Origin: Acetobacter oeni
GTDB taxonomy: Bacteria > Pseudomonadota > Alphaproteobacteria > Acetobacterales > Acetobacteraceae
Length of the DNA stretch: 64,000 bases
NCBI RefSeq assembly: GCF_011516825.1
Contig: NZ_WOTA01000005.1
Location: 141,106-205,105 of the forward strand
Direction of reading: 5' to 3'
Both the position numbers and the translations under genes were made by a program. This document shows, in pieces, positions 19,004 through 28,309 of this stretch (position 1 is the first letter of the stretch; each line of letters opens with the position of its first letter). Below the pieces are notes generated by a model, which was not told where the DNA came from, searched no databases, and worked only from the letters and a program-made list of their open reading frames with translations.

Positions 19004-20416
19004 ATGCGACTGAGCCTTTCCATTACGGGGTCTGCCCTGGCCCTTGTGGTTGCACTTGGTTCGGTCTCCTGTCCGTCCGCCGCGCGGGCGCAGCGGCATC
19101 ACCATATGCACGAACAGCAAACAACGGACACATCAGGGGCTGCTGGCGACATTGATGACACAGCGTCTCATTCTAAACCCGCTGGCAAGAAAGCCGCGCC
19201 GAAACTTGGCGAGACGCAGGACACGATCATAGCGGTCATCAATGGTATTCCGCTGACGCGACGGGATGTTGATAACCGCGGTCGGCTGTTCGCATTATCG
19301 ACGGGTCTCCCGATGAGTGAAGATCTTATGAGTCGCATGCGGCCTCAGATCATTCGTCAGCTGATTGATGAACGGCTTCGCACGCAGGAAATCCTGAACA
19401 GGCATATCAATGTAAGTCCCGAACAGATTGCCGCTGCGATCGATGGAATTGAGAAGCGGAACGGGATGCCCGAACACGCGCTGCGTGACCGGCTGGCGCA
19501 GGACGGCGTATCGCTCACTACTCTGATTGACCAGATCCGCGTTCAGATAGGCTGGACTCAGGTGCTTCGGCAGGAGCTGGGATCGCGTTACCGCATGACG
19601 TCGCAGGAGATTTCACAGCGAACAGAAGCGCTGCAGAAACAGGAAGGACGTCCGGAATATTTTATCAGTGAAATTTTCGTTCCGGTCGAAGATGCGCGTC
19701 ATAGCGACACGGAACTGAAATTTACAGAAACCATTATTCAGGAGCTTCGCAAGGGAGCACCATTCTCCATTGTCGCTGCACAATTTTCCCAGGCTCAGAG
19801 CGCGCTTGATGGCGGATCTATGGGCTGGGTTCAGGAAGACAGTCTGGATCCGGAAGTTGTAGCTATGGCGCGCAAAATGCCTGAAGGCGCGATTTCGAAT
19901 CCGATCAAAGTGGCCGGTGGTTACGTCATTGCCACCGTTCTTGGTAAACGGGTCATCGGTCATCAGCCAGGGACCCTGATGAATGTCCGTCAGGCATTTA
20001 TTCCTTTTGCCGAGCACCTGAACCCGCAGAATCCAACACCGCAACAGCGGCAGGCTTTGCAGACTGCTGTGCAGATAGCTCAGCAGTCGCATAGCTGCGA
20101 CGATCTCGCTGCCGCCAACAAAAAGCTGGGAGAAGTGCGCCCATCCAATCCAGGCGAGTTGCAGCTTGAACGTCTGAACCCGCAGATGCAGCAGGTTCTG
20201 GGGACATTGCCTCTGGGTAAGACAACCCGACCGCTGGTGTCGGAGGACGGGATTGCTCTGCTGATGGTCTGTTCAAAGACGACAAAGAATTTTGCTAATC
20301 GCACGCCGAGTGAAATTGCGGATCAGCTTCTGAATGAACGCGTCGAGCAGACGGCGCGACAGCTTGACCGTGATCTGCATCGCAGGGCCGTAATCGACAT
20401 GAGGTCGAAAACCTGA
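19004..20416 (+). CDS. surA: Periplasmic peptidyl-prolyl isomerase, SurA family
   Basis: SurA-type chaperones help outer-membrane proteins such as LptD fold. I chose the ATG at 19004 because the product then begins with a clear signal peptide (MRLSLSITGSALALVVALGS, cleavage near ARA), with GGTGAGAG upstream; an ATG at 18917 would bury it. The 470-aa protein has a His-rich linker, the SurA N-terminal domain (about residues 70-190) and a parvulin rotamase domain with GGSMGWVQEDSLDPEV. A second, weaker rotamase-like region follows. It sits between lptD and rsmA. Confidence 0.9.
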   Translation: MRLSLSITGSALALVVALGSVSCPSAARAQRHHHMHEQQTTDTSGAAGDIDDTASHSKPAGKKAAPKLGETQDTIIAVINGIPLTRRDVDNRGRLFALSTGLPMSEDLMSRMRPQIIRQLIDERLRTQEILNRHINVSPEQIAAAIDGIEKRNGMPEHALRDRLAQDGVSLTTLIDQIRVQIGWTQVLRQELGSRYRMTSQEISQRTEALQKQEGRPEYFISEIFVPVEDARHSDTELKFTETIIQELRKGAPFSIVAAQFSQAQSALDGGSMGWVQEDSLDPEVVAMARKMPEGAISNPIKVAGGYVIATVLGKRVIGHQPGTLMNVRQAFIPFAEHLNPQNPTPQQRQALQTAVQIAQQSHSCDDLAAANKKLGEVRPSNPGELQLERLNPQMQQVLGTLPLGKTTRPLVSEDGIALLMVCSKTTKNFANRTPSEIADQLLNERVEQTARQLDRDLHRRAVIDMRSKT

Positions 20417-20436
20417 GCCAGGCAGGTAAAGAGGAG

Positions 20437-21267
20437 ATGAGGGAACCGCTCGCTTCGGTTATCAGTCGGCATAATCTCGACGCAAGGCGGGCGCTGGGAC
20501 AGCATTTTCTTCTTGATCCTGGCATCACAGACCGGATTACTGAACTGGCAGGCCCACTGGTCGGACGGCATGTAATTGAGGTCGGTCCGGGGCCTGGAGG
20601 ATTGACACGCTCTCTGCTTGACAGCGAGGCGGCCTCTGTCACTGCGGTTGAAGTCGATCCCAGGGCTGTTTCAGTTATTCGGGAGCTTGCAGAGGAAGCG
20701 CCGGATCGGCTGCATCTCGTGGAGGCAGATGCTACCGGGATTGATCTGACCACACTCTGTCCGACGCCCCGCAGGATCGTTGCAAATCTGCCTTACAATG
20801 TTGCTACCCCCCTCCTGATTGGCTGGCTCAGACAGGCTTCATCCTGGGAACGTCTTACGCTGATGTTCCAGCTTGAGGTTGCCGAACGTATCTGCGCGGA
20901 ACCTGACAGTGATCATTATGGCCGGCTGGCCGTCATTTCTCAGTGGTGCGCAACGTGTTCACAGATTATGCGATTACCGCCGGGGGCTTTCTCGCCGCCG
21001 CCGAAAGTCTGGTCCTCAGTTGTTGAACTGACCCCACATAATGAGCAGCCTGATCCGGGCTTGTTCCGCGCTATGGAACAGGTTACGGCTGCTGCGTTTG
21101 GTCAGCGCAGGAAAATGCTGCGAGGCGCCCTGAAGAGAATTGGTGGTGAGAGGCTTCTGAATGAAGCCGGGATAGACGGGTCTCGTCGGGCAGAAACGCT
21201 GGATATCGGCGAATTTGATCGTCTGGCGCGCTGCCACCTGGCTGCTTCTCCTGCCAAGCGCACATAG
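20437..21267 (+). CDS. rsmA: 16S rRNA dimethyladenosine transferase RsmA (KsgA)
   Basis: RsmA dimethylates two adenines near the 3' end of 16S rRNA during small-subunit maturation. The 276-aa protein shows RRALGQHFLLD, the SAM-binding motif EVGPGPGGLTR near residues 48-58, and the catalytic NLPYNVATPLL near residue 116. It starts 20 bp after surA; the pdxA gene that often lies between the two in Proteobacteria is absent here. The call is firm. Confidence 0.96.
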   Translation: MREPLASVISRHNLDARRALGQHFLLDPGITDRITELAGPLVGRHVIEVGPGPGGLTRSLLDSEAASVTAVEVDPRAVSVIRELAEEAPDRLHLVEADATGIDLTTLCPTPRRIVANLPYNVATPLLIGWLRQASSWERLTLMFQLEVAERICAEPDSDHYGRLAVISQWCATCSQIMRLPPGAFSPPPKVWSSVVELTPHNEQPDPGLFRAMEQVTAAAFGQRRKMLRGALKRIGGERLLNEAGIDGSRRAETLDIGEFDRLARCHLAASPAKRT

Positions 21268-21433
21268 AATCTGTTTCAGAAATTTCTTTAACGGTGAGAG
21301 CATTTTGTGACAGCAGCCGACCTGAGTGTTTTTAACCCGGGGCGCGCCGGTCGATATAGCTGAGTATAGAAACGTCAACAATCCGACCCGAGTTCTGTGG
21401 AGACAACACCGGGCCGGAATTTAATACTGTGAT

Positions 21434-22009
21434 TTAAGCCGCCAGGAACGGCTTGCCTTCATGAGCCACAAGAAGATCGTGCATATCTGTCGCATGCTCT
21501 TCTTCCTGCGCCAGAATTCTCTCAAGCATAATCCGGGTGGTCGGATCTTTATCCCCAAAATAGCGAATTAATTCACGATAGTGCTCAATCGCAATCCGTT
21601 CGGCAATCAGATTTTGCTTTACGAGATCGACCAGCGACCCGGGTTTGCCGTACTCAGCGGCAGAGCGTGATGCGAGGCCTTCAGGGTTGAGATCGGGCAC
21701 GCCACCGAGCTGGTCGATGCGCTCCGCAGCCCATTGCATATGTGTCTGCTCTTCACGTGCGTGTTCTGCGAACTCAGCCGCAACGCTCTCACTGGTGATT
21801 CCGGAAACGGAAATCGAATTCATCGTGTAACGCAATACACAAACGATTTCTGTAGCGACAACCGTCTGAAGCAGATCGATCGCCTTCTTTACATCACCCT
21901 GATAGTCAGGCGTCACCGCGCCATCACCGATTGATTTTTTAGCACGTTCACGAAGTGTCTGAATGTCGGACAGAAATGTATTATCCTTGTCCGTCTGTTT
22001 TGTAGCCAT
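21434..22009 (-). CDS. Ferritin-like protein, bacterioferritin family
   Basis: This 191-aa protein is a four-helix ferritin-like fold. Metal-ligand-type motifs are seen in TEIVCVLRYT (near residue 54), EHAREEQTHMQWA (near residue 85), AERIAIEHY and AQEEEHATDM. It lacks a signal peptide and is somewhat longer than a classical bacterioferritin (about 158 aa) because of an extra charged N-terminal segment. A role in iron storage or protection from peroxide is inferred from the family. It is convergent with rsmA and has its own promoter region upstream. Confidence 0.85.
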   Translation of the reverse strand: MATKQTDKDNTFLSDIQTLRERAKKSIGDGAVTPDYQGDVKKAIDLLQTVVATEIVCVLRYTMNSISVSGITSESVAAEFAEHAREEQTHMQWAAERIDQLGGVPDLNPEGLASRSAAEYGKPGSLVDLVKQNLIAERIAIEHYRELIRYFGDKDPTTRIMLERILAQEEEHATDMHDLLVAHEGKPFLAA

Positions 22010-22116
22010 AGGTCCGTAACTCCTCCATTGAGGTTCTTTCTGAAAACGGTCTGACCTGACTAAAGTTGCAAAATATGTCCATAAAACCCTGCCAGAAAAT
22101 TACGTTCCGGTTATAA

Positions 22117-22959
22117 TCAATCTTTATCCCGTCCTCTTAATGAAGAGAGTTCCTGAAGTTTTTCTGGTCTGAAGCCGGTGGCGACGACGTAAAGTTCACT
22201 TGAATCTTTACGGCTTGCCGGAGGTTTCGCGTGACGCACGTTTGAGAAAACTTTCTTCATCGGATCAAGCATCCGCTTTTCGGACCCACCCTGAAATACC
22301 TTCGCCACAAATGTTCCGCCCTCAGCCAGAACGTCCAGGGCGAAATCGAAAGCACCTTCCGCAAGCCCGATAATTCTCAGATGATCTGTTGGTGCATGAC
22401 CTGTGGTGTTTGGCGCCATATCCGAGAGAACGAGATCGGCTTTGCCGCCCAGCATTTCTATCAGGCGTCCGGGCAACTGGGGATCGGTAAAATCACCTTC
22501 GATAATCTCAGCTCCGGCCACTTCATCGACTGGCAGGAGATCGACGCCGACTACACAGGACGCGCCACGTTTAACCGCAACCTGGGTCCAGCCGCCAGGA
22601 GCGGCGCCCAGGTCGACCACGCGCTGCCCGGGTCTGATCAGGTGAAAGCGATCATCGAGTTCGATAAGTTTAAAGGCTGCACGGGAACGCCAGCCCTGCT
22701 TATGTGCGGCCTGTACATAGGGATCGTTAAGCTGACGAGCAAGCCAGCGTTGCTGAGCCGTGGTTCGTCCCCGTGATTTTTTGAGCGAGACGGCCTTCGT
22801 GCGGATATTCTGGGGCGCGAGACCATCTTCGCCGCCATCCCGGACGCCTGGGGCGCTTTTTTTCGTCAGCGCGCGACCGGGAACACGGGGGCCATCGGAG
22901 GATGAATTGCCCGACCTGCTGCCGGTGCCGCGCTTTGCGGGAGGAGGAGGAGTGGTCAA
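22117..22959 (-). CDS. rlmE: 23S rRNA 2'-O-methyltransferase RlmE (FtsJ)
   Basis: RlmE methylates the ribose of a uridine in the peptidyl-transferase loop of 23S rRNA. The 280-aa protein has a basic N-terminal extension of about 65 residues not present in short bacterial homologues, then the FtsJ domain: SRAAFKLIELDDRF, the SAM motif VDLGAAPGGWTQ, and SDMAPNTTGH. The extension is proline- and arginine-rich and probably disordered. It lies 55 bp downstream of the Ppx gene on the same strand. Confidence 0.93.
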   Translation of the reverse strand: MTTPPPPAKRGTGSRSGNSSSDGPRVPGRALTKKSAPGVRDGGEDGLAPQNIRTKAVSLKKSRGRTTAQQRWLARQLNDPYVQAAHKQGWRSRAAFKLIELDDRFHLIRPGQRVVDLGAAPGGWTQVAVKRGASCVVGVDLLPVDEVAGAEIIEGDFTDPQLPGRLIEMLGGKADLVLSDMAPNTTGHAPTDHLRIIGLAEGAFDFALDVLAEGGTFVAKVFQGGSEKRMLDPMKKVFSNVRHAKPPASRKDSSELYVVATGFRPEKLQELSSLRGRDKD

Positions 22960-23014
22960 GTGCTGTTTACTTCTTCCTGCTGGCGCTATCGGAAAATCCG
23001 GACACCTTGTGATG

Positions 23015-24274
23015 CTACTTTCTGTGCAGCCGGGCGCATCCCTGACGCCTCGCGCCGAAGGAGCCGTTGCTCCGCATCATCCGGGTGAGCAGACCATCGC
23101 GCAACCCCCGGTCCGCGACAACGATATCGGAGGTCCACAAGGACAGGAATGCTTCGAAGATGGCGCAGCCGGGCATAACGCAGGAGGCACGTTCCGGGCC
23201 GATGCAGGGATGCACGTACATACCTTGCGTGCCCATCCGATGCAAACGTGCAATCGCCTTGCGGGCATTGTCCACGCCCAGATGATATCCGTCGATCGCA
23301 CAACGAGAGTATCGGGGAAGATCAAGGTCCAGGCTTGCCAGAGTTGTCACTGTTCCGCTGGTACCAACTGCACGCACGCCACCGCAGAGAATTTCCCGAC
23401 TGATCCGGTGAGTGGTCTCGAAAGCTTTAAGATGCTGCCCGACAAAGGCGACCATATCCCGGTAATTACCCGGTTGACGGGTAGAAAACTGCTCTGACAA
23501 TGTAATGACGCCAAAAGGCAGACTTATATAGCCGATGACGTCATGCGTGCGTTTCTGCTGATCGAGACGGACCCAGGCAATCTCCGTGGAACCGCCCCCG
23601 ATATCGAGAAGCAGTCCGCGCGTTGGTTTTCCGTCACTGCTGGCAGAGGATACCGGACTGCTGGCCGACCGTTGCAAACCTGCAAAGAGAAGTTCGGAGC
23701 AGCTTTCGACAGCCAGTTCCGCCTCTTCGCGCCCTGAGATAATCTCGAATTCAAGTCCGGTTTCGTCGTGAATGCGTTTTATAAAGGCGCGCCCGTTCTT
23801 TGCTCGACGGCAAGCCTCGGTCGCAACGGCACGAAAACCGAATGGCTGTCTGCGGCCAAGGCGCGCAGCACAGGCGTGGAGCACATCCATTGTACGGACC
23901 ATGGCATCCTCGCCGAGCTCGCCAGTTTTCTGCAACCCTTCGCCTAGCCTTACGATGCGGCTGAAACTGTCAATGACGCGAAACCCGCCATTCACGCGGG
24001 CGGCGATCATCAGGCGGCAATTATTGGTGCCCAGATCGATCGCCGCGAACACGTCATCATTATCCTGGCCTGCTGGCCGACGTATGAAAGATCCGGCTTT
24101 ATCCGCAGGCCAGACCGGGCCAGATGCAGGTTTACCTGATGTAAATACGGCTTCGCGAAGGGGTTGGGGGTTGGTAGCAACCTGTCCTGGCAAAGGCGGA
24201 AGAAAGCTGGCGGGCACGGGCGGAGGGGCTGGGATCGCCTCCTCGGTCCGGGGCCAGGCGCGGGAACGGTCCAT
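23015..24274 (-). CDS. ppx: Exopolyphosphatase / GppA phosphatase family protein
   Basis: Enzymes of this family remove phosphate from polyphosphate or from pppGpp. The 419-aa protein has a proline-rich N terminus of about 70 residues, then the ASKHA-fold signature AIDLGTNNCRLMIA, the region VRLGEGLQKTGELGED, and the second phosphate loop LLLDIGGGSTEIAWV near residue 192. Family length without the extension is about 310-350. It cannot be decided from sequence alone whether polyphosphate or pppGpp is the main substrate. It lies upstream of rlmE, a common pairing in Alphaproteobacteria. Confidence 0.9.
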   Translation of the reverse strand: MDRSRAWPRTEEAIPAPPPVPASFLPPLPGQVATNPQPLREAVFTSGKPASGPVWPADKAGSFIRRPAGQDNDDVFAAIDLGTNNCRLMIAARVNGGFRVIDSFSRIVRLGEGLQKTGELGEDAMVRTMDVLHACAARLGRRQPFGFRAVATEACRRAKNGRAFIKRIHDETGLEFEIISGREEAELAVESCSELLFAGLQRSASSPVSSASSDGKPTRGLLLDIGGGSTEIAWVRLDQQKRTHDVIGYISLPFGVITLSEQFSTRQPGNYRDMVAFVGQHLKAFETTHRISREILCGGVRAVGTSGTVTTLASLDLDLPRYSRCAIDGYHLGVDNARKAIARLHRMGTQGMYVHPCIGPERASCVMPGCAIFEAFLSLWTSDIVVADRGLRDGLLTRMMRSNGSFGARRQGCARLHRK

Positions 24275-24455
24275 CGTCTGGTCCTTGGGTTAGGGCAATT
24301 TTATGGCAATATTTCAAGAAAATGACGGTGCGGGCAAGCAAAAATTTTCCTGTGGTAAAAGATGCGGAAAAATGCTCTTGCCCGGGCAGTCCTCAGATGG
24401 TAACAGCCTGCTCACCGCAGAAACGTGGGCTTATGTGCCACCTTTCCTGTCTTGC

Positions 24456-24529
24456 TGGGGGATAGTTTAGCGGTAGAACTACCGGCTCTGACCCGGTCAG
24501 CCCTGGTTCGAATCCAGGTCCCCCAGCCA
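24456..24529 (+). tRNA. tRNA-Gln (anticodon CTG)
   Basis: The cloverleaf folds by eye. The acceptor TGGGGGA pairs with TCCCCCA; the D arm is GTTT-AGCGGTA-GAAC; the anticodon stem ACCGG/CCGGT closes the loop CTCTGAC with anticodon CTG at 24488-24490; the T arm is CCTGG-TTCGAAT-CCAGG. A discriminator G and an encoded CCA end follow. It would read CAG codons. Confidence 0.95.
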
Positions 24530-24672
24530 GTTTTCTCAGTTTTCAGAAATTTAGCTGTCCCTGTTACGGTGTTTGGGTCTGCCCGATTTTTCAGGACAGA
24601 AGCGTTCGGCTGGGGCCTGTTTTTAGCGTCAACACGGCCAGAGATTGCGCGGTTTACCGGCAACAGCGGGTG

Positions 24673-25095
24673 TCAGTGGGGTGAGACTGTGTCTTCCGGG
24701 CGGAATGGCGGGGCGGAAATCGCGTAGAAGCTGAGGGGCTTTTGGCGGGAGGCTTCGATACTGTGATCGGCGCCAGGAGGGATCTGGACGATATCTCCGG
24801 CTGAGACCGTGGCGGGGCTTCCGTTCAGCCAGATGGTTCCTTCGCCTGAGTGAATCAGGAAAATCTCTTCGGAGGTGATGTTGTGGCTGGCTGGATAGGT
24901 GGTGCCTGCGGCGAGTGTGAAGAGCGCGATGCTCATCCGATCGGAATGGAGTCTGGCTGTTGCGCCGAGCAGTTCCTGCAATGTGCTGCCTGGTGTCGGA
25001 TGAAGGACGGGCGCTTCCGGGCGTGCCAGCGGGCTGGCGTTTGCGGTCAGGGGGGCTGCCACAAGGGCGGCAATGAGGATGTGTCTGCTTTTCAC
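24673..25095 (-). CDS. Exported cupin protein
   Basis: This 140-aa protein has an N-terminal signal peptide (MKSRHILIAALVAAPLTANA) and one cupin domain with NITSEEIFLIHSGEGTIWLNG and PPGADHSIEA. Its GTG start overlaps the stop of the upstream DUF985 gene by GTGA, so the two exported cupins are translationally coupled. The first cupin histidine motif is less clear than in classical members (HNITSEE), so metal binding is likely but not certain. The substrate is unknown. Confidence 0.75.
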   Translation of the reverse strand: MKSRHILIAALVAAPLTANASPLARPEAPVLHPTPGSTLQELLGATARLHSDRMSIALFTLAAGTTYPASHNITSEEIFLIHSGEGTIWLNGSPATVSAGDIVQIPPGADHSIEASRQKPLSFYAISAPPFRPEDTVSPH

Positions 25096-25682
25096 GGGCT
25101 GACGGGTCCGGTTCGGGTGAGTGCGGCGATCTGGCGCTGAGAGGCGGGATAGCGCCGGGTAAGTACGTCGCGCTGGCCGGGCTCAAAATCCTGCGGGATG
25201 AAGCCGGGGGCCATTGTGGTGCCGGTGAAGGACCAGCCTCGCGGGCCGGCGGGAGCGGAACCTTGCCAGACATCGCGGGGGACGACGAGGGCTGGATTGT
25301 CTGCGTCGAGACTGGCTTCGCGGGCCTGGCCGTCCGGGGTGAGAAGCAGGAAATGGACGGGATCGCCGCCGTAGAAGTGCCAGACTTCATCGGTTTTCAG
25401 GCGGTGGAGGGCGGAGAAGCCGATGGTGGTTTCGACATAGAGGATGGCTGTGGAAACGGGGTGCCGGGTATTTCCGTAGCGGGCCGGCAGGGCAGCGCCG
25501 TCGACGGTCTCGTCCGTGCGCTGAACCTGGGCGAACCAGCCGCCTTCCACCGGGACGGGCTGCATGTGGAAACGGGCGATGAGGCTGGCGGCGGCCCCGG
25601 GCGTGCGGGCATGCGTCGGGGACAGGATGAGGCCGGAGGTGACGAGAGCGGTTATCGCGAGGGCTGTTCTGGCGGGACGCAT
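25092..25682 (-). CDS. Exported DUF985 (cupin_5) protein
   Basis: This 196-aa protein has a signal peptide (residues 1-25, ending THA) followed by a DUF985 cupin: ARFHMQPVPVEGGWF, the central YVETTIGFSALHRLKTDEVW and HFYGGDPVHFLLL. Family members are usually cytosolic and about 160 aa, so export is noteworthy. It is the first gene of a two-gene operon with another exported cupin. The function of the family is not established beyond the sugar-binding-like cupin fold. Confidence 0.8.
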   Translation of the reverse strand: MRPARTALAITALVTSGLILSPTHARTPGAAASLIARFHMQPVPVEGGWFAQVQRTDETVDGAALPARYGNTRHPVSTAILYVETTIGFSALHRLKTDEVWHFYGGDPVHFLLLTPDGQAREASLDADNPALVVPRDVWQGSAPAGPRGWSFTGTTMAPGFIPQDFEPGQRDVLTRRYPASQRQIAALTRTGPVSP

Positions 25683-26401
25683 GGGCTTCCGATGCTTTTC
25701 GGAGTTTGTCTGAAAGGCGGGGCGGTCTCCCCTGCCCTGCTCTGGCGGATGGTTCTGTTTACCGGGGCTGACGGTTCTGGCGAAGAGGTTTTCGAGGTGC
25801 CAGGGAGGACTGGTTTTCCAGAGGGGTCGGGGTGATTTGCTCGGGGGTCACGTATTGTTTCGGCCCGGTGTGACCGAGGGAGCAGGTTGTGGCGGAGTGC
25901 ATGGTCGGACGGGCTCGGGCTGAAGGTGGCTGCGGAGTGACATGGCGAGGGCCTGGGTCGGGGTGACCTGTTATTGGGGCTGTCTCTGACGGACGCCGGG
26001 AGGATTTATTTCGTTTTTCGGGGGTTGGTTCGGTTTGGGGACGTAAGGGATTCCGGAGAGTTCCGGAAAAGTATGGTCCGGAAGCGGAATGGATTTCAAT
26101 TCGGTTTTTGGGTGATCTGGCGGGTTGTGTGGTGACTGGGTGCCGGACCATCGGGTTGCGGACGGATAATCCGGGTGGAGCGCTGTTTTTTCAGTCAGGC
26201 AATGTAAAACGGGAATATTATCGTAGGATTTATCTGGTATTAATTTTAATTACTTTGATTTTGTGTGGATGTAACAAATATAAAACATTCATCACATTCC
26301 TGTGAATATCTGAATATGGCTATCGTTCTTGATGGACATCAATGTCTTCTTCCTGCTTGTGACATATTTTGTCATAATTCTCATCAGGCAGGAGCCATTC
26401 C
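25683..26401. other. Intergenic region before the oxalate decarboxylase gene
   Basis: About 720 bp without a convincing gene. The left 500 bp is strongly G-rich on the plus strand with many GGGG runs; the right 200 bp (from about 26190) turns AT-rich and should hold the promoter of the decarboxylase operon. A 130-codon frame on the minus strand is a composition artefact: it is rich in Pro, Thr and Arg and has no start signal. Confidence 0.5.
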
Positions 26402-27571
26402 ATGACCGACCTTCCCTGGGTTGATTCAAAACCCGAAGCGCCTGAACCCATTCGCGGGGACCGGGGTGCGAGTATTCTCGGGCCTCGTAATCTGCCGCGT
26501 GAGCGGGAGGTGCCTGATCTGCTGGCGTCGCCCGACACGGATGCGGGGACCATTCCCAATCTGAAATTTTCTTATGCTGACGCGCGTAATCGTCTGGGGT
26601 CCGGAGGATGGGCGCGGGAGATTACCATTCGGGAGCTGCCGGCGGCCACGACGCTGGCGGGGGTCAACATGCGGCTCAAGCCGGGGGGCTACCGTGAGCT
26701 GCATTATCATAAAGAAGCAGAGTGGGGCTTCATGATTGCGGGCAAGGCGCGGGTGACGGCGCTGGATACGGAGGGGCGGCCCTTTGTGGACGATGTCGAG
26801 GCCGGGGATATCTGGAATTTTCCGGCTGGCATTCCGCATTCCATTCAGGGGCTTGGGGCTGAGGGGTGCGAATTCCTTCTTGTCTTTGATGACGCCAACT
26901 TTTCCGAAAACGAGACCTTTCTGATCAGCGACTGGTTCGCGCATACGCCGCGGCGTATTCTGGCGAAGAATTTCGGTGTGCCGGAATCAGCTTTCGCTAA
27001 TCTGCCGACGGATGTTGAAAAGACCCGCTGGATTTTTAACGGGACCGAGCCCACGGTTGCGAAGGAAGACGCGATCAGATGTCCGCAGGGGCCGTCACCG
27101 ATCCGTTATACACACCGCTTTCTGAAGCAGGAGCCTGCGAAAGCGGCTGGCGGGACCGTGCGTGTTGTGGATTCCCGCAATTTTCCGGCGGCCTCGACCA
27201 TTGCGGCGGCGATCAATGTGGTTGAGCCGGGGCGGATGCGTGAGATGCACTGGCATCCGAACAATGACGAGTGGCAGTATTTCGTTCGTGGCCGGGCGCG
27301 TATGACGGTTTTCGCATCGGGCGGCAAGGCGCGGACGTTTGATTACTGTGCCGGCGATGTGGGGTATGTGCCGCTTGGGATGGGGCATTATCTGGAAAAC
27401 ATTGGCGATGAGCCTATGGTTTTTCTGGAAGCGTTCAAAAGCGATCACTTTGCCGATTTCTCGGCCAATCAGTGGCTGGGGCTTTCGCCGCGTCAGATGG
27501 TGAAGGAACACCTCAACCTGGATGATGAGACGCTGTCGAAACTTCGTCAGGACAAGCCGCTTATTGTCTGA
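26402..27571 (+). CDS. oxdC: Oxalate decarboxylase-type bicupin
   Basis: Oxalate decarboxylase converts oxalate to formate and CO2 with manganese. The 389-aa protein holds two cupin domains, both with complete metal sets: HYHKEAEWGF near residue 101 and MHWHPNNDEWQYF near residue 281, each with a later His (GIPHSIQ, GMGHYLE). The lid loop that sets decarboxylase against oxidase chemistry reads SENET, close to the SENST loop of the Bacillus enzyme and keeping its Glu. There is no signal peptide, so it acts in the cytosol. The ATG follows CAGGAG and the stop overlaps the next start (TGATG). Confidence 0.88.
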   Translation: MTDLPWVDSKPEAPEPIRGDRGASILGPRNLPREREVPDLLASPDTDAGTIPNLKFSYADARNRLGSGGWAREITIRELPAATTLAGVNMRLKPGGYRELHYHKEAEWGFMIAGKARVTALDTEGRPFVDDVEAGDIWNFPAGIPHSIQGLGAEGCEFLLVFDDANFSENETFLISDWFAHTPRRILAKNFGVPESAFANLPTDVEKTRWIFNGTEPTVAKEDAIRCPQGPSPIRYTHRFLKQEPAKAAGGTVRVVDSRNFPAASTIAAAINVVEPGRMREMHWHPNNDEWQYFVRGRARMTVFASGGKARTFDYCAGDVGYVPLGMGHYLENIGDEPMVFLEAFKSDHFADFSANQWLGLSPRQMVKEHLNLDDETLSKLRQDKPLIV

Positions 27572-28227
27572 TGAGTCTCCTGACACGTTCGGCTCTGCGC
27601 GTTCTCGCGCTGGGCCTTGTGGCCGGGTATGTGGATGCCGTGGGGTATGTTGAACTCCACGGCATTTTCACGGCTGCGATGACGGGAAATTCGACCACGT
27701 TCGGGATTGCTCTGGCGGACGGGGACCGGGCCAGGGCGGCGGCTGTCGGCACTGTTCTGGGGCTGTTTTTCTGCGGGGCGCTGGCGGCGAGCCTGTTGCG
27801 GCGGGCTTTGCCGGCGTATCGTCATGAATGGCTGTGGATGGCGGGGCTGCTGGTTATCGCGCAGGGTGTGCACTGGTCTCATGCGGCGGGTGGCAGTTCG
27901 CGGGTTGAGACGCTGCTGCTGGCTGTTGCCATGGCGATGCAGGGCGAGGCGCTTTCGCGGTTTTCAGGTATTTCCGTGCAGACGATTGTTGTGACCAATA
28001 ACATTGTGAAATTCGCTGATAATATTGCAGGGTTTCTTTGCGGGCTCTGGCGGGGAAAGCCAGGTTTTACGCTGGCTTCGGCGTTGCCGGGGCTTGGCTG
28101 GGCGGGGTGTATTGCCGGGGCGTTTCTGTCTGTTTTCGCACGGGGGCTGACTTCGGGGTTTTTTCTGGCTCCGGTGCCGCTCCTGGTGGGGTTGTTTTTT
28201 CTGTGGCCGGGGGAAGATGTCAGGTGA
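27571..28227 (+). CDS. DUF1275 (YoaK-like) membrane protein
   Basis: This 218-aa inner-membrane protein of about six helices has the DUF1275 signatures AGYVDAVGYVELHGIFTAAMTGNST and ALSRFSGISVQTIVVTNNIVKFADN. The family's function is not established. Its ATG shares one base with the oxalate decarboxylase stop, so it is translationally coupled to it. The inference is that it could move oxalate or formate, or otherwise serve that pathway, but nothing in the sequence proves a transport role. Confidence 0.85.
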   Translation: MSLLTRSALRVLALGLVAGYVDAVGYVELHGIFTAAMTGNSTTFGIALADGDRARAAAVGTVLGLFFCGALAASLLRRALPAYRHEWLWMAGLLVIAQGVHWSHAAGGSSRVETLLLAVAMAMQGEALSRFSGISVQTIVVTNNIVKFADNIAGFLCGLWRGKPGFTLASALPGLGWAGCIAGAFLSVFARGLTSGFFLAPVPLLVGLFFLWPGEDVR

Positions 28228-28309
28228 TTGGAAAGTCACCGCGAGACTTTGCCGATTTTTTTACCGAGAAGGCGCGCTGGTTCCGGGCTGCGTGTGACAA
28301 CGATCAGCA

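Noticed and set aside
24456..24529. tRNA-Gln as attachment site of a genomic island
   Set aside because: No integrase lies nearby and no repeat of the tRNA 3' end was noticed further along the window.
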